The notes below the pieces were generated by a model. It saw only the letters and a list, made by a program, of their open reading frames with translations, ran no database searches and was not told the DNA's origin. A stretch of DNA of 40,864 nt from Zwartia sp. (GTDB lineage: Bacteria; Pseudomonadota; Gammaproteobacteria; Burkholderiales; Burkholderiaceae_B). This document shows positions 23,769 through 32,498 of this stretch, in pieces. Every line of letters starts with the position of its first letter. Position 1 is the first letter of the stretch. The stretch spans positions 1-40,864 of the forward strand of contig JAURZO010000139.1 in the NCBI GenBank assembly GCA_030653405.1, in the 5' to 3' direction. Position numbers and translations under genes: made by a program.

Positions 23769-23796
23769 TTGGTCCATTAGCGTGAGGCTTTATGAT
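23769..23796 (+). promoter_or_regulatory. Predicted darP promoter, possibly leaderless transcript
   Basis: TTGGTC (23769-23774), 16 bases and TATGAT (23791-23796) fit a sigma-70 promoter. The ATG begins six bases after the -10, so transcription would start at or near the start codon. Confidence 0.4.
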
Positions 23797-23802
23797 AGCC
23801 CC

Positions 23803-24363
23803 ATGACACAAGATTTACCTCAAACACCTGACGGGACCGATGAGTCCCCTTACGACGGCCCAAGCAAGTCTCAATTAAAACGCGAGATGCATGCTTTGGT
23901 CGACCTTGGTCGCGACCTGGTGGACCTCTCACCAGAGCGACTTAAACAACTGCCATTGTCGGAGCGTCTCTATGATGCTGTCCGTCTGGCGCAGCGCACC
24001 ACGAGCCGCGAGGGCCTCAGGCGTCAGATCCACTACGTGGGCAAACTGATGCGCGACGCGCCTGCTGATGAGATTCGCACTCTGCTCGACACGTGGAAAA
24101 ACGGCTCGCGCGACCAGACTCGGGCGATGCACCGCCTCGAAGCGCTGAGGGACCGCCTGCTCAAAGATGACGAGGCGCTCACGGTCTTGCTGCAAAAATA
24201 TCCGCATGCGGATATTCAGCATATCCGCACTCTGATTCGCGAAGGCCGTAAAGAGGCCACCGCGAATCTGTCGCTGCGCACGGGCCAAGAGCCGCAACGT
24301 AAACACTATCGCGCGCTCTTTCAGGCGCTCAAGACACTTCAAGATCCGGATACTGAAGCATGA
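23803..24363 (+). CDS. darP: DarP (YjgA), 50S assembly-associated protein
   Basis: A 186-residue basic helical protein of the DarP/YjgA family, which binds late 50S ribosome precursors. The family segments are present: KSQLKREMHALVDLGRDLVD, LPLSERLYDAVRLAQRTTSREG, RRQIHYVGKLMRD and the closing RKHYRALFQALK. Its divergent position next to pmbA is conserved. ATG 23803 gives the normal length; a GTG at 23782 would add seven residues and lies upstream of the predicted -10. The stop overlaps the next ATG (ATGA), coupling it to the hydrolase. Confidence 0.92.
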   Translation: MTQDLPQTPDGTDESPYDGPSKSQLKREMHALVDLGRDLVDLSPERLKQLPLSERLYDAVRLAQRTTSREGLRRQIHYVGKLMRDAPADEIRTLLDTWKNGSRDQTRAMHRLEALRDRLLKDDEALTVLLQKYPHADIQHIRTLIREGRKEATANLSLRTGQEPQRKHYRALFQALKTLQDPDTEA

Positions 24364-25034
24364 CGCAAGACGCTTTGCTCGAATGTGTTGAGCACAACAC
24401 AAACGCCCACCCGACACACAGTGTCATCTGGCTCCACGGCCTCGGTGCCGATGGTTACGACTTTGCACCGATCGTGCCCGAATTACGTCTACCCGCCTCT
24501 CTGGGGGTTCGTTTTATATTTCCCCACGCCACGGTACAACCTGTCACGCTGAACGGCGGCATGGCCATGCGCTCCTGGTACGACATTTTCACGCCGAGTT
24601 TGGTCAAGCGCGAAGACGAGACTGGCATCCGCGTCTCGGAGCGTGCGATTCATGCCCTGATCGAGCGCGAAATCGCACGAGGTATCCCCAGTGAACGCAT
24701 CGTGTTGGCTGGCTTTTCACAAGGCTGCGCGATGACGCTTCATACCGGTCTGCGCCTGCCTCTCAAGCTTGCAGGACTGATGGGGCTCTCTGGTTACTTG
24801 CCCTTGATCGATCTGGCGGATCAGGAACGCCACGTGGCGAATGCCGATACCCCTATTTTTCTGGCGCACGGCACACACGATCCTGTGGTCGTATTTGAAC
24901 GCGCCGAGGCCTCGCGCGCGAAACTCTCCGCGCTCGGCTACAACGTCCAATGGCACACCTATCCGATGCAGCACTCTGTTTGCGGCGAGGAAATTCAAGA
25001 TATTTCACGCTTTCTGCAAAGCGTATTGGTTTAA
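24360..25034 (+). CDS. Carboxylesterase (alpha/beta hydrolase, phospholipase/carboxylesterase family)
   Basis: A 224-residue cytoplasmic serine hydrolase of the bacterial carboxylesterase II / acyl-protein-thioesterase group. The nucleophile elbow is GFSQGCAM; the Asp and His of the triad are in THDPVV and in PMQHSVCGEE. The opening SVIWLHGLGADGYDFAPIVPEL is characteristic. These enzymes cleave short-chain esters; the natural substrate is unknown. Its ATG overlaps the darP stop, and gltX follows after 15 bases, so the three may be co-transcribed. Confidence 0.93.
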   Translation: MTQDALLECVEHNTNAHPTHSVIWLHGLGADGYDFAPIVPELRLPASLGVRFIFPHATVQPVTLNGGMAMRSWYDIFTPSLVKREDETGIRVSERAIHALIEREIARGIPSERIVLAGFSQGCAMTLHTGLRLPLKLAGLMGLSGYLPLIDLADQERHVANADTPIFLAHGTHDPVVVFERAEASRAKLSALGYNVQWHTYPMQHSVCGEEIQDISRFLQSVLV

Positions 25035-25049
25035 AAGGCTTTTATATTC

Positions 25050-26468
25050 ATGACTGCAGCTTCTACTCCTGTGCGCACCCGCTTTGCGCCCTCTCCCACT
25101 GGCTTTTTACATTTGGGCGGCGCACGCACAGCACTATTTTCTTGGGCCTATGCCCGGCACTTTGGCGGCACCTTTATTTTGCGGGTCGAAGACACGGATC
25201 TTGAGCGCTCGACGCCTGAAGCCGTGCAGGCCATTCTTGACGGAATGGCCTGGCTCGGACTGACTCCGGACGAAGGTCCTTTCTATCAGATGCAGCACAT
25301 GGACCGCTACCGCGAAGTGGTGGCCAAAATGTTAGCTGAAGGCACGGCCTATCACTGCTACAGCTCTCCCGCCGAAGTGGATGCCATGCGTGAGCGTGCA
25401 CGCGCGCTTGGACAAAAGCCGCGCTATGACGGCACTTGGCGCCCTGAACTTGGCAAAACGCTTCCTCCCATCCCTGCTGATCGCAAACCCGTGGTCCGTT
25501 TTAAAAGCCCACAAGACGGCGCGACCGGCTGGGTGGATATGGTCAAGGGCCCGATCACGTTCGACAACACCGAATTAGACGACTTGGTCATCGCGCGTCC
25601 TGATGGCACGCCCACCTACAATTTTTGCGTCGTGGTGGATGACTGGGATATGCGGATTACGCATGTGCTACGCGGCGATGATCACGTCAACAATACACCT
25701 CGCCAGATTACGATTCTGCGCGCACTCGGCGCACCCGTGCCCGAGTATGGCCATGTTCCGATGATTCTGGGCCCGGACGGTGAAAAGCTCTCGAAGCGTC
25801 ACGGTGCCGTGAGCGTGATGGAATACGATCGGGATGGCTACCTGCCCGAAGCCATGATCAACTATTTGGCGCGGCTGGGCTGGAGCCACGGCGATGATGA
25901 GTTGTTCTCCAGGGAGCAATTCGTCGCATGGTTTGACCCTCAGCACCTTTCTAAATCAGCCGCGCAATGGGATCCGAAAAAATTAAACTGGGTCAATGCG
26001 CACTATATTAAGCATAGCGATGAGGCGCAACTTGCTCTCGCTGTCGCCCCTCGGATTCAGGCACGCGGCGGAGACATTGAAAAAGTCGATTTGACTCAAG
26101 TCGTTCGTCTGCTCAAAGACCGTGCAGAAACATTGGAGCAGCTTGCCGACGGTGCCATGTTGTTTTGTGGCGCGTTTCAACAGGCTGAGCCCGCTTTGGT
26201 CGAGCAACACTTAACAGAGGCCGCGCGGATCGTTCTCAAGGACTTTGCAGCACAGGCGGCAGGTATCGAATGGAAGCGCGAGACAATCAGCGCACTGATC
26301 AAGTCGACTCTGGCCACGCATAGCTTAAAAATGCCTCAGCTGGCGATCCCGCTGCGTGTCGCCATTGCAGGCACGACGCAAACTCCCGCCATCGACGCCG
26401 TGCTCGAGATTTTAGGGAAAGAGACCGTACTGGCGCGGCTAGCAGCGCTGCCCATCACATCAACCTGA
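25050..26468 (+). CDS. gltX: Glutamyl-tRNA synthetase
   Basis: A class I synthetase of 472 residues that charges tRNA-Glu. The N-terminal RTRFAPSPTGFLHLGGARTA holds the HIGH-type motif (HLGG), and the KMSKS-type motif reads EKLSKRHGAVSV. LRVEDTDLERST and the helical C-terminal anticodon-binding domain are normal for GluRS. Length matches the bacterial form. Its last 14 bases overlap the convergent lipoprotein gene. Confidence 0.97.
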   Translation: MTAASTPVRTRFAPSPTGFLHLGGARTALFSWAYARHFGGTFILRVEDTDLERSTPEAVQAILDGMAWLGLTPDEGPFYQMQHMDRYREVVAKMLAEGTAYHCYSSPAEVDAMRERARALGQKPRYDGTWRPELGKTLPPIPADRKPVVRFKSPQDGATGWVDMVKGPITFDNTELDDLVIARPDGTPTYNFCVVVDDWDMRITHVLRGDDHVNNTPRQITILRALGAPVPEYGHVPMILGPDGEKLSKRHGAVSVMEYDRDGYLPEAMINYLARLGWSHGDDELFSREQFVAWFDPQHLSKSAAQWDPKKLNWVNAHYIKHSDEAQLALAVAPRIQARGGDIEKVDLTQVVRLLKDRAETLEQLADGAMLFCGAFQQAEPALVEQHLTEAARIVLKDFAAQAAGIEWKRETISALIKSTLATHSLKMPQLAIPLRVAIAGTTQTPAIDAVLEILGKETVLARLAALPITST

Positions 26469-26958
26469 AGCTGTTCTGCACCCGCTGTCCGGTGACAGAG
26501 CGGCCGTCTGCTCTGTCTTCGCGAATCACGATCCGGCGTGCATCGCTGCGCTCGATAATGTAGGTCAGCGTGTAAATTGGATCGCGATAGTCAATCTTTT
26601 CGCCGTTGGAGCGACTAATACGCAGCACCAGCTTTCCAGAAGAAACATCCCAACATCCGGTTTCTCTCAGCTCTGAGCGGATATTGCGTCCTTGTTTGAC
26701 GCGAATCTGTTGGCGCATTTTCCCGTCTTCGGACAGAGTCAGCAGTGTTTGAATTTCTCCAACAACGCCGGTTTGCTTGCGCACAACATACCAAACGCCC
26801 GTCAGAGTATGGTTTTTTGGAGGCGCCACACACGCAAGCTCCGGCAGATCTTCGGGCGCGATGATGAGAGGCGAGTCAGACGGACGGGGAATGCCGCAGC
26901 CCGTCAACACAAAACAGGCGAGGACAACCAACCATCGATAGGGATGACGCGCGTACAT
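26455..26958 (-). CDS. Predicted lipoprotein, unknown function
   Basis: A 167-residue protein with a lipoprotein signal peptide (RHPYRWLVVLACFVLTGC; lipobox LTGC) and a beta-rich mature part (LTGVWYVVRKQTGVVGEIQT, MRQQIRVKQGRNIRSELRET) that might be a small lipocalin-like or beta-sandwich domain. GGAG lies seven bases before the ATG at 26958; the longer open frame upstream is not plausible. I do not recognise the family. It converges on gltX and overlaps its 3' end by 14 bases. Confidence 0.8.
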   Translation of the reverse strand: MYARHPYRWLVVLACFVLTGCGIPRPSDSPLIIAPEDLPELACVAPPKNHTLTGVWYVVRKQTGVVGEIQTLLTLSEDGKMRQQIRVKQGRNIRSELRETGCWDVSSGKLVLRISRSNGEKIDYRDPIYTLTYIIERSDARRIVIREDRADGRSVTGQRVQNSFRLM

Positions 26959-27289
26959 CAAGACTCCAGGGTGAGACGAGGAACAGAACTTGTAGATGCA
27001 ATAGTGCAACAGATTTGAAGAAAATCCATCCGCCTTCTGATGCATTGCGCAAATTATTTTTTTAAGCGCGACTCCGTTTGCAAATACACCACACTTTGGT
27101 GGGCCACGTGCCCGACCGGCTGCTCCCAAAACGTCTTTGGGCCCTTCACCGTATAAACGAAATATCCTCAGCAACGCTTCGGCGCGACACAGGTTTGTTG
27201 TAAGTGGACACTTACATGCCAAAACAAAATGGCGTCATCCACCCAAAACAAAGGGTTAACGATAGGTAAAAAATTTAGAAATTTATCTG
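26959..27289. other. Intergenic region between the lipoprotein gene and the nrdA promoter
   Basis: About 330 bases with no frame I can support as a gene. It should contain the lipoprotein promoter on the minus strand. I see no riboswitch, repeat or clear terminator. Confidence 0.4.
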
Positions 27290-27318
27290 TTGCTTACACT
27301 CGCTACAAACACTAGAAT
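27290..27318 (+). promoter_or_regulatory. Predicted nrdA promoter
   Basis: TTGCTT (27290-27295), a 17-base spacer and TAGAAT (27313-27318) form a good sigma-70 pair about 150 bases before the nrdA ATG. The -10 lies inside the first NrdR box. Confidence 0.65.
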
Positions 27319-27355
27319 TAGTATCGATTCAATAAAAAGACACTACATGTAGTGG
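27309..27355 (+). promoter_or_regulatory. Tandem NrdR boxes upstream of nrdA
   Basis: ACACTAGAATTAGTAT (27309-27324) and ACACTACATGTAGTGG (27340-27355) both resemble the NrdR consensus acaCwAtATaTwGtgt. The second contains a perfect 14-bp palindrome (27341-27354). They are 31 bp apart, three helical turns, the spacing known for paired NrdR boxes. Box 1 covers the -10 and box 2 covers the expected transcription start region, so binding would block initiation. Confidence 0.85.
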
Positions 27356-27468
27356 TCGCAAGCGAATATGCCATTTAGCCTACTGAGCATCTGACGCGAC
27401 CGACGACTTGCTATACCAACACCGAATTCTGGTCGGGCGTGTGCCCGATCCACCTTGCAGGAGCCCAT

Positions 27469-30384
27469 ATGCAAACTTCCACCAGCTCAGTGTCGCACCG
27501 CGAAGCCGCACCGCAGTTTTCTCACACCGACGCACCCATTACTGAAGCCACTTGGAGCCAGTACCACATCATTCGCCGCAATGGCGCCGTGGTCAACTTC
27601 GAACCAAGCAAGATTGGCATCGCCATGACCAAAGCCTTTTTGGCGGTCAACGGCGGCCAGGGTGCCGCCTCGGCGCGCGTGCGCGAACTCGTTGAGTCCC
27701 TGACACGCCAAGTCGTCCAAGCACTGGTTCGTAGTCGCCCAAATGGCGGCACTTTCCATATAGAAGACATCCAGGATGCTGTTGAGCTCGCGCTGATGCG
27801 CTCGGGCGAACACGATGTCGCGAGATCTTATGTGCTGTATCGCGAACGCCGCGCGCAAGAGCGCGCGAAATCCAATATCGCACAGGCACCCGCTGAAGCC
27901 TCGACACTGCATGTGACCGATGGCGGTGTGCGCAAGCCTCTCGATCTGGCCAAGCTGCAAGCGACCATCGAATCAGCCGGCTTTGGCTTGGGTGACTTCG
28001 TGGATACGGCTGCGATCCAAAGAGAGACGCTGAAAAACATTTACGACGGCGTGCCTGTTGACGAAGTTTACAAGTCCGCCATTTTGGCCGCACGCTCGAT
28101 GGTCGAGAACGACCCTGCCTACAGCAAAGTGACCGCCCGCCTGCTGCTGCACACGATCCGCAAGGAAGTGCTGTCCGAGGAAGCCTCACAAGAAGACATG
28201 GCAACGCGCTATGCGACATACTTCCCAACATTCATCAAGCGTGGCGTTGAAGCCGGTTTGCTGAACTCCGAGCTGTCGCGCTACGACTTGCCACGACTGG
28301 CCGCAGCGCTCGATGCCAGCCGGGACCTGCAATTCGATTATCTGGGCTTGCAGACACTGTATGACCGCTATTTCCTGCACATCCGTGGTCAGCGCATCGA
28401 GCTGCCACAGGTTTTCTTCATGCGTGTCGCCATGGGTCTGGCGATCGGCGAAGTCGATCGCGAAACACGCGCCATCGAGTTCTACCAGATCCTGTCATCT
28501 TTTGACTTCATGAGCTCGACACCAACGCTGTTCAATGCCGGCACACTGCATTCACAGCTGTCCTCTTGCTATCTGACCACTGTGTCCGATGATCTGGATG
28601 GCATTTACGAAGCAATCAAAGAAAACGCCTTGCTGGCAAAATATGCTGGCGGCCTGGGCAACGACTGGACACCTGTTCGCGCCATGCGCAGCCATATCAA
28701 AGGCACCAACGGTGAAAGCCAGGGTGTCGTCCCTTTCTTGAAAGTCGTGAATGACACGGCTGTCGCGGTCAATCAGGGTGGCAAGCGCAAGGGCGCCGTA
28801 TGTTGCTACCTCGAGTCGTGGCACCTGGATATCGAGGAATTCCTCGAGCTGCGCAAAAACACCGGCGACGAGCGTCGTCGCACGCACGACATGAACACCG
28901 CCAACTGGATTCCCGATCTGTTCATGAAGCGTGTGATCGAAGGTGGCGACTGGACACTGTTCTCGCCTTCGGATTGCCCCGACCTGCACGACAAAGTCGG
29001 CGCCGAGTTTGAAAAGGCCTATGTCGGTTACGAAGAAAAAGCTGCGCGCGGTGAATTGACGCTGTTTAAGAAAATGCCCGCAAACAATCTGTGGCGCAAG
29101 ATGCTGTCGATGCTGTTTGAAACCGGTCATCCCTGGATCACGTTCAAGGATCCATGCAATATCCGTTCGCCACAACAGCACGTCGGCGTTGTGCACAGCT
29201 CAAACCTCTGCACCGAGATCACACTCAACACGAACGACTCCGAAATCGCTGTATGTAACCTCGGCTCGATCAACCTGCCCGCGCACCTCAAGCAAAACGC
29301 CGATGGTTCGCTATCGCTTGACCACGACAAACTGCAACGCACAATCAAAATCGCGATGCGCATGCTCGACAACGTCATCGACATCAATTACTACGCGGTC
29401 GCGAAAGCCCGCAACTCCAACGTGCGCCACCGTCCTGTCGGGATGGGCATGATGGGCTTTCAGGATTGCCTGCACTTGATGCGCGTACCTTATGCATCAC
29501 ATGAGGCGATTGAGTTTGCGGATCGTTCGATGGAAGCTGTTTGTTACTACGCCTACAGCGCCTCCAGCGATCTCGCCGCCGAGCGTGGTCGTTACGCAAG
29601 CTTCGATGGTTCGTTGTGGTCGCGCGGCATCTTGCCTCATGATTCAATTGCATTACTGCGCGAACATCGCGGCGGTTATGTTGAAGTCGATGAATCAAGC
29701 ACGATGGATTGGGATTCGTTGCGTGAACGCATCAAACGACAAGGCATGCGCAATTCAAATTGTGTAGCGATTGCCCCAACTGCAACAATTTCGAATATTA
29801 TTGGTGTGTCTGCGTGCATCGAACCAACTTATCAAAACTTGTACGTTAAATCGAACCTCTCCGGCGAGTTCACTGTGGTCAACGAACACCTTGTGCGTGA
29901 CCTCAAAAAACTTGGCCTCTGGGATGAAGTGATGGTCGCCGATCTTAAATATTTCGATGGCAGCTTGTCCCGCATAGATCGCGTTCCGGCCGATTTGCGA
30001 ACCCTATACGCTACGGCTTTTGAGGTCGAGCCCAGCTGGATCGTCGAATGTGCGGCGCGTCGTCAGAAATGGATCGATCAAGCGCAGTCACTGAATATTT
30101 ACATGGCCGGCGCCTCCGGCAAGAAACTCGATGACACTTACAAGCTCGCATGGTTGCGTGGCCTCAAGACCACCTACTATCTGCGTACGCTTGGTGCCAC
30201 GAGCGCTGAAAAATCAACTGGGCGCGGTGGTGAGCTCAATGCAGTGAACGTATCTGGCGCAAGCTCGACGAGCGGTACGTTTGCCACAGCAGCCTCTGCG
30301 TTACCCGATCCTGAAATTCTCGGGGCGGCTTGCACCATGAGACCTGGCGATCCAGGTTTTGAAGAGTGCGAGTCCTGCCAATAA
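27469..30384 (+). CDS. nrdA: Class Ia ribonucleoside-diphosphate reductase, alpha subunit
   Basis: The large catalytic subunit, 971 residues, reducing all four NDPs to dNDPs. Two ATP-cone domains are visible at the N-terminus (about residues 28-120, RRNGAVVNFEPSKIGIAMTK, and about 145-235, VTDGGVRKPLDLAKLQATIE). The first active-site cysteine is C367 (LSSCYL). The N579/C581/E583 triad is in SSNLCTEI, and the C-terminal redox pair C967/C970 is in ECESCQ. ATG 27469 has AGGAG six bases upstream; the frame extends to a GTG at 27439 but this is less likely. nrdB follows after 21 bases. Tandem NrdR boxes overlap the promoter. Confidence 0.97.
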   Translation: MQTSTSSVSHREAAPQFSHTDAPITEATWSQYHIIRRNGAVVNFEPSKIGIAMTKAFLAVNGGQGAASARVRELVESLTRQVVQALVRSRPNGGTFHIEDIQDAVELALMRSGEHDVARSYVLYRERRAQERAKSNIAQAPAEASTLHVTDGGVRKPLDLAKLQATIESAGFGLGDFVDTAAIQRETLKNIYDGVPVDEVYKSAILAARSMVENDPAYSKVTARLLLHTIRKEVLSEEASQEDMATRYATYFPTFIKRGVEAGLLNSELSRYDLPRLAAALDASRDLQFDYLGLQTLYDRYFLHIRGQRIELPQVFFMRVAMGLAIGEVDRETRAIEFYQILSSFDFMSSTPTLFNAGTLHSQLSSCYLTTVSDDLDGIYEAIKENALLAKYAGGLGNDWTPVRAMRSHIKGTNGESQGVVPFLKVVNDTAVAVNQGGKRKGAVCCYLESWHLDIEEFLELRKNTGDERRRTHDMNTANWIPDLFMKRVIEGGDWTLFSPSDCPDLHDKVGAEFEKAYVGYEEKAARGELTLFKKMPANNLWRKMLSMLFETGHPWITFKDPCNIRSPQQHVGVVHSSNLCTEITLNTNDSEIAVCNLGSINLPAHLKQNADGSLSLDHDKLQRTIKIAMRMLDNVIDINYYAVAKARNSNVRHRPVGMGMMGFQDCLHLMRVPYASHEAIEFADRSMEAVCYYAYSASSDLAAERGRYASFDGSLWSRGILPHDSIALLREHRGGYVEVDESSTMDWDSLRERIKRQGMRNSNCVAIAPTATISNIIGVSACIEPTYQNLYVKSNLSGEFTVVNEHLVRDLKKLGLWDEVMVADLKYFDGSLSRIDRVPADLRTLYATAFEVEPSWIVECAARRQKWIDQAQSLNIYMAGASGKKLDDTYKLAWLRGLKTTYYLRTLGATSAEKSTGRGGELNAVNVSGASSTSGTFATAASALPDPEILGAACTMRPGDPGFEECESCQ

Positions 30385-30405
30385 ACCGCCACCGGAAAAA
30401 ATATT

Positions 30406-31599
30406 ATGCTTAGCTGGAACGACGAACCCGCAACACAAACAGGCCTGGCAACAGGTCTCGCAGATGCAATGCGCGGCAAACTACCTTTATCTTCCCCTTC
30501 ACGCGCCGCAACTGGCGTGTTTGGTGATGCCGCCATGCCGACTCCCGGCCTGACACAGTCGCCGGTCGCCGCAACCTCTGCCGCACGCGTCAATGTTGCC
30601 GACAAACGCATCATTAACGGCCAGACCGATGTTAATCAGCTCGTGCCCTTCAAATACAAGTGGGCCTGGGAAAAGTACATCGCAACCTGCGCCAATCACT
30701 GGATGCCCCAAGAGATCAACATGTCTCGCGACATCGCTCTTTGGAAAAATCCAAACGGACTGACTGAGGACGAGCGTCGCATCATCAAACGCAACCTTGG
30801 TTTCTTCGTCACCGCGGACTCGCTCGCGGCCAACAACATCGTGCTGGGCACCTATCGCCACATCACGGCGCCTGAGTGCCGTCAGTTCTTGCTGCGTCAG
30901 GCGTTCGAAGAAGCGATTCACACGCATGCGTATCAGTACATCGTCGAAAGTCTTGATCTCGACGAGTCCGAGATTTTCAATGCATACAACGAAGTCCCCT
31001 CGATCCGCGCCAAAGATCAGTTTCTGATCCCTTTCATCGACGCGATCGCAGACCCACATTTCAAAACCGGCACACTCGAAGCGGATCAAACGCTGTTGAA
31101 GTCCCTGATTGTGTTTGCCTGCCTGATGGAAGGCCTGTTCTTTTACGTTGGCTTTACCCAGATTCTTGCGCTGGGTCGCCAAAACAAAATGACCGGTGCC
31201 GCTGAGCAATACATGTACATCCTTCGCGATGAGTCCATGCACTGCAATTTCGGTATTGATCTGATCAACACCATCAAGCTCGAAAACCCACAACTCTGGA
31301 CGCCAGCCTTCCGCGAAGAAATTCGCGCGCTGTTCGCCAAAGCGGTTGATCTTGAATACGCCTACGCCGAAGACACCATGCCACGTGGCGTGCTGGGTCT
31401 GAACGCGCCGATGTTCAAGTCATACCTGCGCTTTATTGCTAATCGTCGTTGCCAGCAGATCGGCATCGAGCCTCTGTTCGCCCAGGAAGAAAACCCCTTC
31501 CCGTGGATGGCAGAAATGATTGACCTAAAGAAAGAACGCAATTTCTTTGAAACACGTGTGATTGAGTATCAAACTGGCGGCGCCCTCAATTGGGAATAG
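30406..31599 (+). CDS. nrdB: Class Ia ribonucleoside-diphosphate reductase, beta subunit
   Basis: The radical-generating subunit, 397 residues, with a di-iron centre. The spacing of the known ligands is kept: D138 (TADSLAANN), E169 and H172 (EEAIHTHAY), and the radical tyrosine Y176, with the second set in DESMHCNFGIDL. Residues 1-75 form a disordered Ala/Pro-rich N-terminal extension not found in the shortest NrdB proteins. The ribosome binding site is weak (GGAAAA), so translation may depend on nrdA. It lies directly downstream of nrdA and is under the same NrdR control. Confidence 0.97.
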   Translation: MLSWNDEPATQTGLATGLADAMRGKLPLSSPSRAATGVFGDAAMPTPGLTQSPVAATSAARVNVADKRIINGQTDVNQLVPFKYKWAWEKYIATCANHWMPQEINMSRDIALWKNPNGLTEDERRIIKRNLGFFVTADSLAANNIVLGTYRHITAPECRQFLLRQAFEEAIHTHAYQYIVESLDLDESEIFNAYNEVPSIRAKDQFLIPFIDAIADPHFKTGTLEADQTLLKSLIVFACLMEGLFFYVGFTQILALGRQNKMTGAAEQYMYILRDESMHCNFGIDLINTIKLENPQLWTPAFREEIRALFAKAVDLEYAYAEDTMPRGVLGLNAPMFKSYLRFIANRRCQQIGIEPLFAQEENPFPWMAEMIDLKKERNFFETRVIEYQTGGALNWE

Positions 31600-31861
31600 T
31601 CCTCTAGTCAGAGTCTCAGTCGCACTCTAGTACTTTGCCAGTCGACGGCTCACCCCGTCAGCTGGTGCCATTTGAATTGGTTCGCGTCCAAACGAGAGGC
31701 AGTTCAAATGGCTGTGCCGGATTCATCAGCACAAATCAACATGCTACCGATGCTTGGTAGTGGCTTGTGACGATGAATAACTCGGGCGACACATCCTCCC
31801 ATGGTGGGCGGAGTCAAGCACGGGTTTTAATGTTTGGGACCCTGAACTAAGGAGTATTACC
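31600..31861 (+). other. Long leader upstream of the histone H1-like gene
   Basis: This gap of 262 bases contains a 10-bp inverted repeat, GCCATTTGAA (31667-31676) and TTCAAATGGC (31703-31712), with a 26-base loop, and the ribosome binding site AAGGAG at the right end. It may hold the nrdB terminator, though no T tract follows the repeat, and the histone gene promoter, which I cannot place. Confidence 0.45.
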
Positions 31862-32230
31862 ATGGCAACAGCCAAAAAAGCAGCAAAGAAGGCAGTCAAG
31901 AAAGCCGCAGCTAAGAAGCCAGCCGCTGCAGCTAAGAAAGTTGTTGCAGCAAAGCCAGCAGCTAAGAAAGTCGCTGCTAAAAAGCCAGCTGCTAAGAAAG
32001 TAGCAAAGAAAGCAGTCAAGAAAGTAGCGAAAAAAGCAGCAGCTAAAAAGCCAGCCGCTAAAAAAGTCGCTGCCAAAAAGCCTGCGGCTAAAAAAGTAGC
32101 AAAGAAAGTTGTAAAAAAAGTCGCGGCTAAAAAGCCAGCAGCCAAGAAAGTTGCGGCGCCTAAGCCCGCAGCCAAAAAGGCAGCAGCTAAAAAGCCAGCA
32201 GCGACAAAAGTCGCTGCAAAAAAAAAATAG
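31862..32230 (+). CDS. Histone H1-like DNA-binding protein, apparently frameshifted near its end
   Basis: A 122-residue protein made almost only of Lys, Ala, Pro and Val in AKK/KKP repeats, the pattern of betaproteobacterial H1-like proteins (BpH1, HctB and AlgP-like tails) that bind DNA without sequence specificity. AAGGAG lies eight bases before the ATG. The stop comes directly after ten consecutive A (32218-32227). The next frame continues in the same style to TAA at 32350-32352: VKKAAAPKPAVAAP followed by ALNPAASWPFPTGGRP, which looks like the conserved C-terminus. So either one A is missing from the run, or expression needs slippage at the A run. Confidence 0.9.
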   Translation: MATAKKAAKKAVKKAAAKKPAAAAKKVVAAKPAAKKVAAKKPAAKKVAKKAVKKVAKKAAAKKPAAKKVAAKKPAAKKVAKKVVKKVAAKKPAAKKVAAPKPAAKKAAAKKPAATKVAAKKK

Positions 32231-32352
32231 TTAAAAAGGCTGCGGCTCCAAAGCCAGCAGTCGCCGCCCCCTCGACCGCTGCAGCGCCCGGTGCAAAAAC
32301 CGCACTGAACCCTGCAGCATCTTGGCCTTTCCCGACGGGCGGTCGTCCTTAA
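32230..32352 (+). pseudogene. Out-of-frame C-terminal segment of the histone H1-like gene
   Basis: Forty codons in the -1 frame continue the Lys/Ala repeats and end in a distinct tail with Trp, Phe and Pro (AASWPFPTGGRP) before TAA. Codon use and composition match the upstream part, and it lacks its own start or ribosome binding site. A clean terminator follows it 29 bases downstream, as expected for the true gene end. Confidence 0.75.
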
Positions 32353-32380
32353 GCTTTTATAGCTAAGGTAAGCTAGATCT

Positions 32381-32410
32381 AACCGCCCGGCATGCCGGGC
32401 GGTTTTTTTT
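32381..32410 (+). terminator. Rho-independent terminator of the histone H1-like gene
   Basis: AACCGCCCGGC, a 2-base loop and GCCGGGCGGTT form an 11-bp stem whose end merges with eight T (32403-32410). This is a textbook intrinsic terminator. Confidence 0.92.
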
Positions 32411-32498
32411 ATCCCTGGTGTCGCGGTCTATCTAGCGCTGGTTCATCCCTGCGTGCGACAATGTCCTTCTTGTTTCTCCTGTCGAGGCAGAGTTTCTT

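Noticed and set aside
28552..29196. 214-residue reverse frame inside nrdA
   Set aside because: A shadow of the strongly constrained nrdA codons; no family resemblance or ribosome binding site.
30499..31293. 264-residue reverse frame inside nrdB
   Set aside because: Shadow of nrdB; the forward frame holds all iron ligands and the radical tyrosine.
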